From Hydractinia symbiolongicarpus (Eukaryota > Cnidaria > Hydrozoa > Anthoathecata > Hydractiniidae), in the NCBI RefSeq assembly GCF_029227915.1, contig NC_079886.1:19382501-19446500 (forward strand): a stretch of DNA of 64,000 bases. Direction: 5' to 3'. Below the pieces are notes generated by a model that was not told the origin of the DNA, ran no database searches, and saw only the letters and a list, made by a program, of their open reading frames with translations. Below are positions 12,667 to 25,698 of this stretch, piece by piece (the first letter of the stretch is position 1; each line of letters begins with the position of its first letter). The translations under genes and the position numbers were made by a program.

Positions 12667-15541
12667 GCGTCAATACTAGACTTCCCAGTAGTTAAGGAGC
12701 TTGGGTACGAAGTTTACATCTGTGACGAACCAACGTGAAATCCCAGGGTCGATTTTTTCTCAAAAAATGCTCCGAAAGAAAAAAACGACGGTTTTAAAGA
12801 ATTCCCTACGCCTTCGGGCGCGGAAATTCAATTAGGGAGTCATTGGATAATTTAAGATGTTTTTCGTCGGCAAATTAAATGCACGTCAAACTCGTAATGT
12901 CTTGTCAGTCGCCAAATTAAAGATAATTAACTCCTATATGTACGGAGGTGTGGCACCCGAGGGCCAAAATATGCTGATATCAGCAGCAAATATCTGAAAA
13001 TCATAAAGCAGAACCACATTTTTTTAAAATTACCCAGAGTTCCTTGACGTTGTCCGTCATTTTGGCTAGCGCTGAAACTTGTGACTGAGACGGGGTTGGA
13101 AGCTCAGGGATCGTGGCTTGAAACTAAAGACATGCAAAGAAATGCCATGAATAGTACAAGGGAAGGAAGAGGAATTCTTAAGTAATTTTTTTCAATGGAT
13201 TTACAAGAATTTGAGGTACCCCACAATGAAAAGTAAAGAACAAAAACGCCTTTCCGATGTCTGATGATGAGGGATGGTCACATCTGGATAATATTTATTT
13301 TGTGATTTTAAGCTACCTAGCCAGTACCATGCCAGCACTCCAGGGCACATTTGTTATTAAATAATTAAGTGATAAAGTACAAGAGCTAAATATATTACTT
13401 TAATGTAGCTAGCTGCACAAAAGATTTTTCAAGGCATTCTGTCATTTTAAATAAAAATAGCTAGGTAGTTATTTGGACCTCCCATAGACGAACATTCAAG
13501 ACTTGAGTATATATATAGCTAGTTAGGTATGCAAGACATTGCATGTTGGTAAACATGTTTCCACGACAAACTGAAACCTATATTTCATAAATAAATTTCT
13601 GCATGTATAAATAATTTTGTAGATTTTCAGTTTTCTTTTATGAAATAACAAAATTGGGAAAGTATAGCCAGAAGTAATATTCGCTTGAATTGGGAAGACC
13701 TAAAGTCTTCAGGTTAAGACTTAGTAAAGCGTAAACTGTTTCACATGGACGACACTTAGTATAATGTGTTACAAATCCAGTGGAGCGCTTATAGCATTAA
13801 GAATATCTTTTTCATAAACCAACATTCACAGGACTTATGATAAAGATAAGCCTATTGTTACTTCTGCAAAGCAAATACAGTTGTTTAGCATTTTTTATTT
13901 TGCATAAAAAGTTCCTGTGAATATTCAAAAATTAATTGTGAGTGGCACCAGACTAGGCGATTAGTGCAAAGTAAACGTGTTGCAGATCCAGGTGGACAAA
14001 AAAATAACTTTCTAACCACTTTGTATTTATACGGCATAAAATTTAGATTATGTATTTAGCACTGTGCTTTAGAAACACATTCCCACATTCTCTGAGCTGG
14101 ATAAGGTATTTAGGACAAACGTGGGACACATTTTATCTGTTTGAATTATTTTTAAGCCTGAGAATCACTTAGAATGTTTTCTGTACACATGGCTTGTCAA
14201 AATTGGTATGCTGTCAAAAAAAGTTTATTGGTGTCTCCAAAAATGGCTAAAATTAAGAACTCAGAAACTATGATAGTAGTAAAAAAAAATATTTGGGTTC
14301 ATTTCATCAAACTGGTATAAAAACATGTAATACTAAGTTTCAAGTCATTATTTCAATTTTTACTGAAGTAATAGGACTTTTACTTATTACACCAAAATTA
14401 CTGCAGGGACTAATCGGTTTGAAATTATTTATAATATTTTAGTAACAAACTTTTTCTCTTGATGTGTTTTTATTTTCCTGCAAAAGTTCTTGCATAGCTT
14501 ATGTATTAACATTAGGATAAGAACGAAAAAGTTACTGTGAGACATGGGTTTTACACCTTAAAAATTTCTAGCGAGAAATTTGAAAACTAATGAATGACAA
14601 AATCGCAAGTTTATATTCAAATTTTTAATTTTTGTTAATGTAAAAGTAATCCACATGAAAAAAGTTTCTGATGCTTTTTATGAAGAAATCTTCCATATTA
14701 GCCATATGGGGTAATTGATAAACAATGCATTTTCCTGCAGGTGTTCTCAAATATGTGTAATTTTCCTCTTTAAGTTTTGACTTTTAACCCAGCTAAAAAG
14801 CTCAGCCTTGTCCTTTCATGCTTAGTCTAGCTAGCTATAGCGAAAAAGTTTAATATTCAAACTTGACCTATTTTACTGAGTATTAAGTAATAAATGCTAG
14901 TTTAATCCTAAATGTAACTATAGTAGCTAAGCTACCTGTAAGAACAACATCAAACAACATCGAGGTTGTTCTCTTTTGTAAACAAACCCATTGGTATTTT
15001 TGTAATAAGTACTAAATTTTATGTGTTCATTTCTTGCGCTTATGAGTGTAACCAAAGTGCCCTGTACGTAAGTCCTAAAAACTTATGTCATTGGCTCACT
15101 CTTTACGAATGACACCACGTAACAAAGGAAAACCATGCTTTGCTATTTCCCGTAACCTATACCGAGATTTGGTTGTGATATATATCAGAATTAATTGTCT
15201 TTAAGTAAACCATAAGTTTAATATTTTTCGTCCGTCACTAAATCAAATGCAAGCTAAGCTTAGGTTTACTCCAAGCTGAGCAAAAGAAAATCTCCTGATA
15301 AAAAGTCAGAAGTTTTTAAATAATAGTAGATCAAAATAATGTACAACCTGACTATTCGGGTTTTTTGACCAATCTGCTCCTTTATAAAATTAGACTACAG
15401 GAAGGTCTTTTTCATGTCATATGCCTCAGTGCTGAAATTTTTGCTAGAGTTGAGATTTTTTTAAAATTTTGCTCAGTAGATCACGTGCATGTCTTATCTA
15501 TATGTAAGAAAGAAAATCCGTTTACTGTTTCCATCACCTAG
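12667..15541. other. Intron of glycosyltransferase-like gene, 3' part
   Basis: Mostly AT-rich with TAGC-rich patches (13408-13415, 13515-13530, 14825-14835). No exon is recognised. It ends in the acceptor TTTCCATCACCTAG, with AG at 15540-15541. Confidence 0.5.
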
Positions 15542-16680
15542 GTAACGTTACACTAAAAAGGACAAGAAAAATCCAACCAGAAGAAAACAAGGACAAGGAA
15601 ATACCCTTAAACACATCTGCCAGTATTAATTTACCGGATGAAAATGTAAATTTAGAAATGTTAAAAGAATTTGAACTTCGTCATACACTTGTTCCACCAA
15701 TACCCTTAAACATATCTGCCAGTATTAACTTACCGGATGAAAATGTAAATTTAGAAATGTTAAAAGAATTTGAACTTCGTCATAGACTTGTTCAACCAAA
15801 CAACACCTGCCTTTCAATTCAGCGATTAAAAAAGATTGTGTTAGCTGTTAACTTTAACTTTCCTCATTACGCAGCAGTACCCTTCTTAAAACCATATTAT
15901 GAACCTGTTTTTGGCAAAGTAATATTCTGTGGACAAGACGAAGACAAGAAACATGGAGTGATTAAGATCAGTGAAAACAAAGGTTACCAGGGTTACCTAT
16001 GTGTTACCATGGCAATAAAATTATATCCAGGCTATGATGGTTATATTCATACTAATGATGATGTGTTGATTAATTGGTGGAATTTATTAAAACTTAACGA
16101 TTCTCAAATATGGACATCTTCTCTTTTAAACTTGCACAGGGCGTACGAGTTTGGCAAACCTGTGCCTATAAATGACTGGTACTGGTGGAATGATCAAAAT
16201 ACTCCTGCAGCATGCGAAGCAGCCTTTCGTGAAGTAAAAGGCATAATCAGCAAACCGGAAAATTTATCATTTTCTGGCGAAATATACTTACGGAGGTACT
16301 ATAAAAACACTAAAAATAAAGATTTGTGTATTAACGGTTTTTCAGACGTTTTTTACATTCCCAAAGAACATGCACCGGCTTTTCAAGTATTTGCCGAAAT
16401 ATTTGGTAACAAAAAAGTGTTTTTAGAAGCTGCAGTTTCCACTATTATGACTTTTCTTGTTAACGATACTAATTTTATCCAGTTACCAGGTGTCTATCTG
16501 AACAATGCCTATGGATACTCAAAAACTTATTTGTCAGGTGAAGCATTTTACGAAAGCTATACTGTTGATCTTTACGTTCTGCATCCATTCAAATTGGATG
16601 GAGCAATGAAGAAAGCTAATCGAAATATGTTTAATGAAGTGGTAGTAAAATATGGCGAAAACTACCGTAAGGACTGTTAA
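15542..16680 (+). CDS. Putative type II Golgi glycosyltransferase-like protein, main exon
   Basis: With the exon at 10101-10170 this encodes a predicted 402-residue protein; this exon contributes the end of codon 24 and 378 full codons. A stem-like region contains a 33-residue tandem duplication (99 nt, starting at 15601 and 15700). A globular domain follows, with an opening hydrophobic strand (KKIVLAVNFNF), VIFCGQDEDKK, and GYDGYIHTNDDVLINWWN. The NDDV sequence after a hydrophobic strand resembles the metal-binding DxD-type site of GT-A fold glycosyltransferases. Trp/Tyr-rich NDWYWWND and paired cysteines follow. I do not recognise the exact family. The role as a lumenal sugar transferase is inferred from topology plus the DDV motif. 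Protein in the window alone could start at the internal ATG at 15658, but the in-phase upstream exon is preferred. The stop is TAA at 16678-16680. Confidence 0.6.
15601..15798 (+). repeat. 99-bp in-frame coding duplication
   Basis: Two adjacent 99-nt copies differ at only a few bases. Each encodes a 33-residue segment that includes SASINLPDENVNLEMLKEFE. Because the length is a multiple of three the reading frame is kept, extending the stem region of the glycosyltransferase-like protein. Confidence 0.85.
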
Positions 16681-16938
16681 GTATCGTTTTTTCAAAAAAA
16701 GTTTTAATATTTTTATTTGGATTTTTATATACCTTATGAAGAAAAAATACTTCAGGGAAATACGATGGCAGCTTAATCGAAATGTTTAATTTTTTTTTTT
16801 TTGATGAAAACATCGATATGTTGTAGTCTTTGCGCACGCAACAAAATAGTGCTAAACCTGCACAAAATCTTCGAGCGGCAACTCATTGTGACGGCTTCCA
16901 GGTGATAAACCAATTACAAATCCTGTTTTTTATGAATA

Positions 16939-17353
16939 CTTTAATTGGAGAAACTTTCGCGAGAGAAACTTTCGCGAATTCGCGATTTTTCGGCATTTTC
17001 GCAAAAGTTTATCTCGCGGGAATGGGCAAATTTCTTCATTCGCGAAACTTTATCTCGCGAAAGTTTCCAAATTTCTTCATTCACGAAAGTTTATCGAGTA
17101 AGCTATTTTATCATTTTTCACCAAAAATGCACAAAATACTTATAAATCTTATTTCAAGAAAGAAAATTTATAACATTTTTAATTATGCTAAGAATTTTGA
17201 GGATTTTCTAACTGAATAATTCTTGTTTGCGAAAGTTTATTTTGCAAAAATTTGCGGGTTTCTTCATTCGCGAAAGTTAGTCTCGCGAAATTTTCCGAAT
17301 TTCTTCATTCCCTAAACTTTATCCAAAAAATTCGAAAGTTTCTCCAATTAAAG
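16939..17353. mobile_element. 415-bp MITE with TA target duplication
   Basis: Terminal inverted repeats begin CTTTAATTGGAGAAACTTTC and match exactly over 21 bp at the right end (17333-17353). TA dinucleotides flank both sides (16937-16938 and 17354-17355), as expected for Tc1/mariner-type or pogo-type insertions. The interior is full of repeats of TTCGCGAAA and TTTATCTCGCGAAAG in both orientations. It has no coding capacity, so it is non-autonomous. Confidence 0.75.
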
Positions 17354-18204
17354 TAACCAATTTAATTTCTGCGAGGCCTTAACTTGCTGAAGAAGAAACA
17401 TGCAATCAGAGCTACATAACGAAGGTCTTTGGCTTGGACGTAGTGTTACTGAAGCTTAGGAAGGGGGGGCATCTTAAACATTTTTTATTCCTCTATATGT
17501 TAAAATAAATATTTCACCATGCTTTTAACCATGAACAAATCCGAAACAAACCAGTTTAAACAAAAAATTTGGCTGCTAACACACATTACCATCCAATCTA
17601 ACAGCTCAGCTAATGTTTTTTTACAGCTTGGTACAAATTCTGTCATCTTAGTCAACATTATAAGTTTAGGTGTGACATTTAAATATTTAGTTCTTACTTA
17701 AGAAAGTCACAGCTTGAATTATGTGGCTACCTAGATAAAAATGGATAGAGTCACATAGGGTTGCAACATCATCTTAAGTTGTTCACCTCGCAGATGTTTC
17801 ACTACATCCTTTACTGTGTTATTATAAGTTTACAATAGAAAAGTCAAAAATAACGTGAATATAAATATTTTCTTTATAAGCAAGTAACCATAAAAATCTT
17901 CGTAATGCTCAGCGCCATATTTGTTGTTAATAAAAAAAATGAAATGGTTGCAAAAAACACGCAATCTCATAGGTTGAGTAAGTCTGTTGTACCAGGGCCT
18001 CGTACGCGTTTCATCTTCATATAAAAAACGCTACAGGCCCTTGGTTCGAGGTTGGAGAAACACGTCACACTGGAAACGCTGTATCGTTGAAAACGCTTCA
18101 CTGGATTTGCGCCAATAGTGTTTTAGTCAGACCTGTTGCAATGCGGTAATACCATCGAGACTACGTAACTTGGAAACAGTCATAAATAATTACAACATCT
18201 TCCC

Positions 18205-18280
18205 AACCTCGTCCCCAGGCCCATTTTTCTCTTTTTGACGATCTCGACGGCGAGAAGAAATGACCCTGGGCCACACTGGT
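18205..18280. repeat. CCTCGT-CCCAGG family repeat, copy 1
   Basis: The sequence ACCTCGTCCCCAGGCCCATTTTTCTC is followed about 40 bp later by an inverted counterpart (GACCCTGGGCCACACTGG). A similar pair, in which CCCAGGGCCATTTCTTCGC faces CCCTGGGAACGAGGTTG, occurs at 19955-20035. Single ends resembling it occur near 43370 and 54340. The form suggests a short palindromic transposable element. Confidence 0.45.
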
Positions 18281-19434
18281 CAGTTCTGAGTTCTGATTGG
18301 TTTCTCAAGTTTCCGTTAATTATGAAAATAAATTAATTTATGTGTAAAAAATTGAATAATAACACAAAAACAATAATGGCGGCTAAGTTTATGTGCGAAC
18401 GGGACGCTGGAATGTTTATGTTCTGCTGGACTGAATTTATTTTTGTGAAAAATAAAATATTTGGCATTGTTAGTATAGCTTAACGTGCAAGCAAAATTAA
18501 ATAGCTTTTAGTTGTACCCAGAGGCTGTTAAAGTAAGCTTCTGTTTTTTTGCAGTGCAGTTGAGGAGGTAGCTACTAGACTCTAAAGCTAGCTATGCTAG
18601 CTTTTGTGCACAGGGAGTAGTAAAAAACACAATGAAGGTTTCCTTGAAGACATGTTTAGCAGCTAAATACAACACAACGTATATACAGGTATACATAACT
18701 ACTCCTATTTCTCCCAAACAGACCTTCTTTTACACTTTAGCTAATATTCTTTTGGTGCAGAACACATAAACAAAAAAATAAAATCATATGCTGTTGATTT
18801 GGTTGAAAAAAATTAAAAAACTGGATTAAGAAGTTCATACCATTTAAATAACTAAATAGTTATACGCTTAATTAAATCGTTTACGGATTAAATGACAATC
18901 GATTTTACAGATTAAATAACAATTTTCTCTGACTGCATGAAATGCAACATCCTATGTTTTATGACTTTAATCTCTTAGTAAAGCAACAAACACAAATTTA
19001 TTGAAAAAAGACAATTGATTTGACCATAGTGGCCATTTAATCGTAAATGAGTTTCCAGGGACACGTTTCGTGAAAACCGAAACTGCAATATGATAAAAAA
19101 GAAGGATGAAAAAGAAAGATATTGAGTTAAAACTTGTTAGGAGATGCTTTTAGGCTGGTCTGATGGGATTAGCATAAAAATGATTCTGTAATAGCTATAC
19201 TTCAATTGTAAAATTTTTTAGACAATACGATTTTATTTAGGTGTATATGGACGTTACGACGATAACAGACAAAAGGAGCCAGTTATTATATACGTCAAAA
19301 CGTATATATCTGATCTGTATCTGACTGACACAAGGTTACGTTGATGACTCAATACTAGTATAACATAAAGCCTTAACTTAGGTTTATAGAGTTCACGTCA
19401 GCAATAAGTCGCTTGCAAGACAAAAATGGAATTA

Positions 19435-19545
19435 GAAAGAGTGCATGTGTCTATCGCTTTCAGTACGGAAGGTCTTGGGTTCAAACCCCACCAAGTCATG
19501 TCAGAGACTATAAAAGTGTGAATCTATCCTAGCTAAAAGTACTTT
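19435..19545 (+). repeat. Decayed tRNA-derived SINE
   Basis: It shares GGTCTTGGGTTCAAACCCC (an internal promoter B box), then a GTCAGAGACTATAAAAGTGTGAAT segment with the better-preserved copy at 38590-38700. The A-box half is degraded. Confidence 0.6.
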
Positions 19546-22500
19546 CACTTTTACCTATAATATGAAATAAAGATAGCTAAAAATCGTAATTAAAACGTGT
19601 ATAGCTAGCTACCTTGTTTCCACAACCTTTGTAGCTACAAAAGTACGTCTTGGGCCTTTGCTGGCTAGCTAGCACAGATGGCTGAAAACTTTAAAATAAA
19701 TATATATTTAAAATTTGTTTGTAGCCAAAAAAAGCCAAGGCAACACTGCAATCATGTTTTCTTGAAGCAAAAACTCAAAACACTTTAGCTAACTTGTTTC
19801 TGATTAAAAATAACACTCTATCCTTGATTTCGATCCAAGATTGTTTTGCATAAATTTTAGCAATACGGTGTTCTCGGCGGTCCGCATGCAATTCTAAACA
19901 AAATGACCAAATTTTGCATAAATTAAAAATCAGGACGAATCGTGCTGATTTTAACCAGCCTGGCCCAGGGCCATTTCTTCGCTCCGTCTCGGAAATCAAA
20001 ATGCGAAAATTTGCCCTGGGAACGAGGTTGAACATCTTCCGTGTTGGCAACTAAAACTTTAAGAACAAAATTAGTGAAATTCTCCAAGGCTGGGTTAGCT
20101 CACTCGTTTACGGAATCGACAGGCTAATGAAGTTATCATTCTAAGTATCGGCTTAACCGTTTTTCGAAAGCACATTATTCTACCTTATTTTAATCGGCGT
20201 TGTAAGCTCTACACAATGATTGAAATTCCTATTGACAGGTCATAGATGACGTTTCAAAATAAACGTCAAGGGATTCATATAGTTGTCAAAGAAGTTTCAC
20301 ACCTCTGGGTTGTGCCAAAAAATTAAAGAGGCTACGAAACGACTTAATCAGCTCAATACCCTCAATTTCCAGAGAATGGCGTGTATTAAACTGACCACTC
20401 AAAAGGTCAAGGTACAAGAAATTATACACACTTTAGAACCACATAGTCTGGACAACCTGTTTGTTTCTATTTTCTAAAAAAAGAAAAATTTTCCGTCAGT
20501 ACTCCATTTGGCGGTAAAATAAGCAACGGTCTCTAAAATATGTTGAATATTAGTAAATCAAAGTTTGTTTTGACGAGGGAACAGACACAACACGAGGAGC
20601 TGTGGTACTAGCTTTACAAAGGTAAATAATACCTCTAAAGAGGTTTTAAAATCATTGTTGTTTTAAAGGATATAGCTAGCTAGCTACTTCTAAATCTTCG
20701 AAGTTCATTTTATTAGAATGTTTGAGTTAAAAGTTAGGTAAGTACTTATATCACATAAATCATTGATATCCAATATATGTGGGGAACGTTACTGACATTT
20801 TCGGTCTGTTTGGATGCCTAGTCCTTAGTGATCATAAACTTTTCCACCGCCATTAGCTCGACTTTCGTGTAAGTCACTAAAGTCGAAAACCAATAGCCAA
20901 TTCGCAGCCCTTTATTACCCATAGAAATATCATATTGTAAGAATCAATGAGTTTATAGCAGCATGTGGACAAGCGGAAACCAAGAACATCTGTATTTGCT
21001 TTTCTCCCATCTTTCCTGTAACATGGTTGACATGCATAATTCTTGTCTGTTGTCTAATTCAAGTTACAAAGGAAAGGTTTTTAAGTCAAAATAACTTATA
21101 AACCTAATAACTTTTGTTAAATAAAACAATCAGCTGTCTCACTGACATCGCCAGAGTAGGTAACTTTGCATCTTTTCTCTTTTAGCAATAAACATCAAGT
21201 CTTAGCACACATTTAAATTGTTTTGTTCTGTTGATTACCTATACATTTATCAGCTCTTTCAGCTATGTAGAAAAACCTATAATCTATACTATATATTCAA
21301 CAGCAATGGTGGAAATATTTTGCAAATTTAGGTTCTATAAGTGGGTGGTCATACTTCATCTAAGATTAAGTTCTTCACTTTAATAGCCGATAATCAGTCT
21401 TACTAGAATGGACATTATTAATCTCACTCCATGATCAGAATTTTCCGTAAAATTACTTCTGTTTAGATGGCCGAAAAAGTGCGGCAGAGAAAGCATCATT
21501 AACTCGAGAAACAAAAAAAAGGTGATTCTTGAAAATCTCGTCAAGACCGAATCCAAAACTGACCCGCATTTACTGAAAATAATATAAATACATCTATGTA
21601 ACCAGCCCCTTTAATTAATATTTCCTTGTTGTGCAAGGCAAAAGCGAAAGGCAACTTAATTACATAAGGTCAAGTAATATACTCTGTACGAAGCTTTTAC
21701 CACAAGCCAGATAGGCTTCTTAGTTATATGCGACTTTCCGTGCGACGTAGTGGTTTGGTTTTGCGTTGAGAACAATGCACATGTGCACATAATCCTGTAA
21801 GTGGAAAATACAAACAACAGACCACAGAAGTCAAATAAATCCATTAATAAAACTATACATTCCTTAAAATTGCTGTGACTTTTTGTATCAAAAGAGAATA
21901 TTGTTAAAAGAATATTTCAATGCCTTTTTTGAACGTATGCTTCCAAGAAATCTGTATGAATTTCAAAAATATCTATTTTACTACATACAGGCGCGTTTAG
22001 TAAAACCTGCAAAGTTTGGTAAACTTTTGTAAGCATTGGCAAGTCATCTGTAGCTATAATACATTATAAATACTTTTCGAACAATGATTTGACCAAAGAA
22101 CTTTTATTATCATTTTAAGCAAACCATTTTGAAGCAGAATGGACAAATTTTAACGCCGAATTATTAGAAAATTGTAATAAAAGGCAATCCGAACTTCTGC
22201 TTCTTCTTCTGATTTCGTTTTTGTTGATATACTTTGTTGGATGGAAATAATTACCGTCGTGCAAACTTAGTATTGGTGCCAAAAACATTTTTTCATACAC
22301 AAATGAACACACGAAGTTGCTCTATAATTACCCGAACAAACTGCTCTGATTTTTCAAAGGTGTTTTTTGTACCAACTAAAATAATTTCAGGACGGCAACC
22401 AATCAATCTTGATTCTTTACGTGAAAATTAATTATTTCGAGTAAAAAGCCATCGTGTGCCAGGAAATAAAAGGTTAATTGCTGCGGCTGATGGCCTATCA

Positions 22501-24676
22501 AAAGAATTTTATTTTTTTCAGAACTATAATAAAACTTCGAAAATCGAGGTTATTGTTCCGGGGAAACCCTAAAAGCGGTTCAAAAAATCAAGGAGTTCGA
22601 AACACCAACATTTGGAAATCCTGAGTGAATTAAAAGAGTTTCTCAAGGTACACCCCAGAGTCCAAAGAAGTAATTGGATACATCAAGGAATGCAAATTCT
22701 TTCCAAATATGACTTTCAATGATTCCACAGTTTATTAGGTAGCAAGGGTTCGATTTTTTTCGATTTTTTATATCAAGTTAAAATTTGATATTTGATACAT
22801 TTTTGGATTCATTTAAAATATTTTTTATTGTTTTCTCTTCTTCGCCTTTACTTTCAATTTTTTTTATGTAATCTTGTTTTCCGAAACGAGACCTGAATGT
22901 CATAAAGTGATAAATAATTTAGCCCCCCTTTTAGAAAAATAAATAAATAAATAAATATATAAAAAAACAACGCTAATCTTAGTTAAAAGTACAGTCAGTT
23001 TTGTGCGTAATATATCTTTCCGAAATAAAGGTATTCTCCAATGAACAACAAAGAACTCGATCCCTTGGGTCCTTCATGTAACAAAAATACGAAAAAGTGT
23101 AAAAATTTGGTTTGTTGAAGGTGACCCTTTTGTGAAATGTTTGCCGAACTTATTTATGTGGATTTTTTCACACACGAGTGTATAATCTCAAGCTCCCCAT
23201 ATTTTTTTTAATTTTTGAGTTGTAGCTACTTGGTTCTGGGTTTTTCATAGTAGGATGCTTTACAAAAAGAAGCTGTATTTGCAGCCAACAGCAAAATTCT
23301 ATGATGACGTGATCTACTTAGAGATGACTTTCCAATGTTTACAAACGTTTGGAATTTTGCGTATATGCGGACGCACGTAAAAATAGAATAATGTGCAATC
23401 GAAATACGGGGTAAAATGGCTGTCATTGAAATTCACAATGATTTTTTAGAAGCACCAGTTCCAAAAGGCACTGAAACTAATTTTTGTAACTGTATTCTCT
23501 TTTTTAGTAAAAGTTTTACCGATTCAGGCCGGGCTTTTTTAGTGTTTTATAAAGCCTTGATGAAGTGAGCTGTCTAACCCCCCCCCCCCCCCCCCCTCCC
23601 CCCTCCTCTCCCTAATAAAAGTAATGACAGAGACAACGTATTGCCAGAAAAGGTGGAAGTAATGTTTCCTAGCACATTTGAGGACAAATAAAGAAAAAAT
23701 TGGAATGACGTTATCTAGTCAAAAATGACGTTATCTATTTTATCAGCCTGAGAAAAAACTAAATCAAAACTCTGTAATAAAAAAAGGTTTTTGATTTACA
23801 TGATTAGACGCATGAAAAGGCCAAAAAACTTTGGACTTTGAAATGAGTCTGATTTTTCCTGGCCTAAGAGTCACCATAGCAACAAGTGTAACATCATATC
23901 AAAAAAAGTTGTCAAATTTTACCCCCAAATACATTATATTTTTTTAAAAAAGTTATTGCAAAGCAATTGGAAGTGGAGGGAGGCGGGGTGCTAAAAGGCT
24001 CGTTGACATGGCATCTTGTATCTTTTCTGACATCGCTGCCCCGTCTTTTAGAAAAAATAAAAAATAGGGACAAGGCTGGGGCTACAAAAACCCTCCCTCG
24101 GCATAATAGAGTGGAATTGACTTCTTTCGTCTGTTGTTGATATTTTCTACAAACAGGATTGCGAATATCCATTGTTTCCAACACAAACTTTAAACATTAT
24201 ATCGCATGCGGTGTTCAGATAAGTTTCTATTTAAATCTTTAAATTCAAATATCCTATCTGTAGACAGTCAGGAGGCTCCAAGGTAAAGGTTTCGTGTTTG
24301 TTTTAGGTACAGTAGCGGAAACGAGAAGAAAAAATAAACATCACAGGTAAACCTGCATACTGTGGCCTAAAAGCTGGATCGATTTTAGTTTCGCTTACGA
24401 AGGAGAAATGTTTATTTTTGCAAACATTGAGTGAGTTAGTACATATCAAAACGATGCTACGCCAAGCTGGTGTACTTATGTGTCTGTAAAACAAATTTTC
24501 TTTGTGTGCTTCATCATTTTCTTTGTGATGTTTAAAGTGACTGAGTACAAATCATCATGTTTAAACTTTGCTTAAAACAGCGTCACACAAAAATTCAAAA
24601 ACGAAGAAGGCTTTGACTACAGCAATAAAGCCACCGAAATAGCACTGTTTAAAACAAATTGAAATGTGATTGTACA

Positions 24677-24865
24677 CGCACTGAGGAACCTCCCTTAGCC
24701 GGACACCTTTATCAGACAGACCTTTTAATTTGTTCTAAAAGATTTGTTACAGTAACTCACAGCGCGACCCTTCTGAAGCAAATACTTCCTTAAAGCGGAC
24801 ACTCTCCGATTCCGCGTGCAAAATTTATGACTTCGTCCCGTATGTGTCCGCTTTAAGGCCGCTTT
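24677..24865. repeat. Tigger/pogo-like repeat relic
   Basis: It begins CACTGAGGAACCTCCCTTAGCCGGACACC, resembling pogo/Tigger terminal repeats. It contains an inverted pair, TTAAAGCGGACAC near 24792 and GTGTCCGCTTTAA near 24846. There is no transposase frame and the outer ends are not cleanly defined. Confidence 0.4.
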
Positions 24866-25476
24866 TTGTTAAGCTGTTTCTGACCGCTGGTCCCGAAGTT
24901 TAGCATCTACACAACAACATTTTTTCACGACAAAACGTTTGTGTTTTAACTTCTTTCAAAGTTTAGACTAGTCAACTTCCAAACTTTCTTAACAACCAAT
25001 AGAAATTCAGAAAAAGCTGACACATTTAATGTAATGAAAAATGAGTTTGTTGTTTCAAAAAAAATATGTTATTCTTCGCTATCAGTATCACCAATTTCAA
25101 CAGCGTTGCTCTGATTAAACGTTTGCGACAGCTTTATTGTTAATATTTCTTCTATACACTTCATTTTTCTTTCCAAGCTTCTATAACGTGTCTATTGTCA
25201 TACAAGGAACAGAAACTAGAGGATTTGGAATAGCGCGAACAAAAATAAACTTAAATACACAAGGTAATATTTATGTTACTCTATGACCAATGACAGAACA
25301 GATAAATTACGTCACGGTTTGTTATGGAAACAACACTAACTAATTAAAACTGAGAGGAGAGCATAAAAACGTACTTCAATTGCAAATAAATTTCAAAACA
25401 CAAGAAACAAAAAGTAATTTGAAGAACGGTCAAGTTTAATACGGGACTTGTTCTTTAAGGTCTCACGTAACTAAAG

Positions 25477-25552
25477 ATGTTTTTCTCTATTTGCGAGCTT
25501 CTGTGGTTGTTATGCTTTGTGACTGTTTGTGGCACTGCAGCTGTTGAACTAG
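25477..25552 (+). CDS. WAP-domain secreted protein, exon 1 (signal peptide)
   Basis: The ATG at 25477 opens a hydrophobic leader (MFFSICELLWLLCFVTVCGT), then AAVEL. It ends at CTAG|GTAATA with one spare base (phase 1). The leader has the length and composition of a secretory signal peptide, with a plausible cleavage after the small residues GTA. The next exon begins with exactly two bases. This is therefore the start of the secreted multi-WAP protein described in the following exons; joined exons 25477-29797 give 726 nt, or 241 residues. Confidence 0.65.
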
Positions 25553-25698
25553 GTAATACACGTATGAATAACATTTTATCTGTCCATCTAGACTTCGTGT
25601 AATATCTTTGCATATTAGTAAAATAGAAGGAGGTTGTGTTTAAATATTGTTAATCCGTTTAAATATTTCTGTTTAAATATTAAAAGTTTTGCTTATAG

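Larger units (their letters stand above)
17360..25440. other. Gene-free interval with repeats
   Basis: No supported protein exon is visible. The contents are relics of the CCTCGT(T)CCCAGG repeat family (18205-18275, 19955-20035), a decayed tRNA-SINE (19435-19545), TAGC-rich patches (18575-18605, 19600-19680, 20670-20685), an AAAT microsatellite (about 22935-22965), a poly-C tract (about 23578-23610), and a Tigger-like repeat end near 24680. Frames of 60-90 codons here show no family features or splice context. Confidence 0.5.

Noticed and set aside
19440-19500. Possible tRNA gene (GGTTCAAACCCC)
   Set aside because: The acceptor stem and A box are absent; it matches a SINE body shared with 38590-38705.
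20080-20115. tRNA A-box-like GGTTAGCTCACTCG
   Set aside because: No B box at the expected distance and no tRNA fold.
23578-23610. Poly-C tract
   Set aside because: A simple homopolymer; nothing around it suggests a function, and its length may be unreliable.
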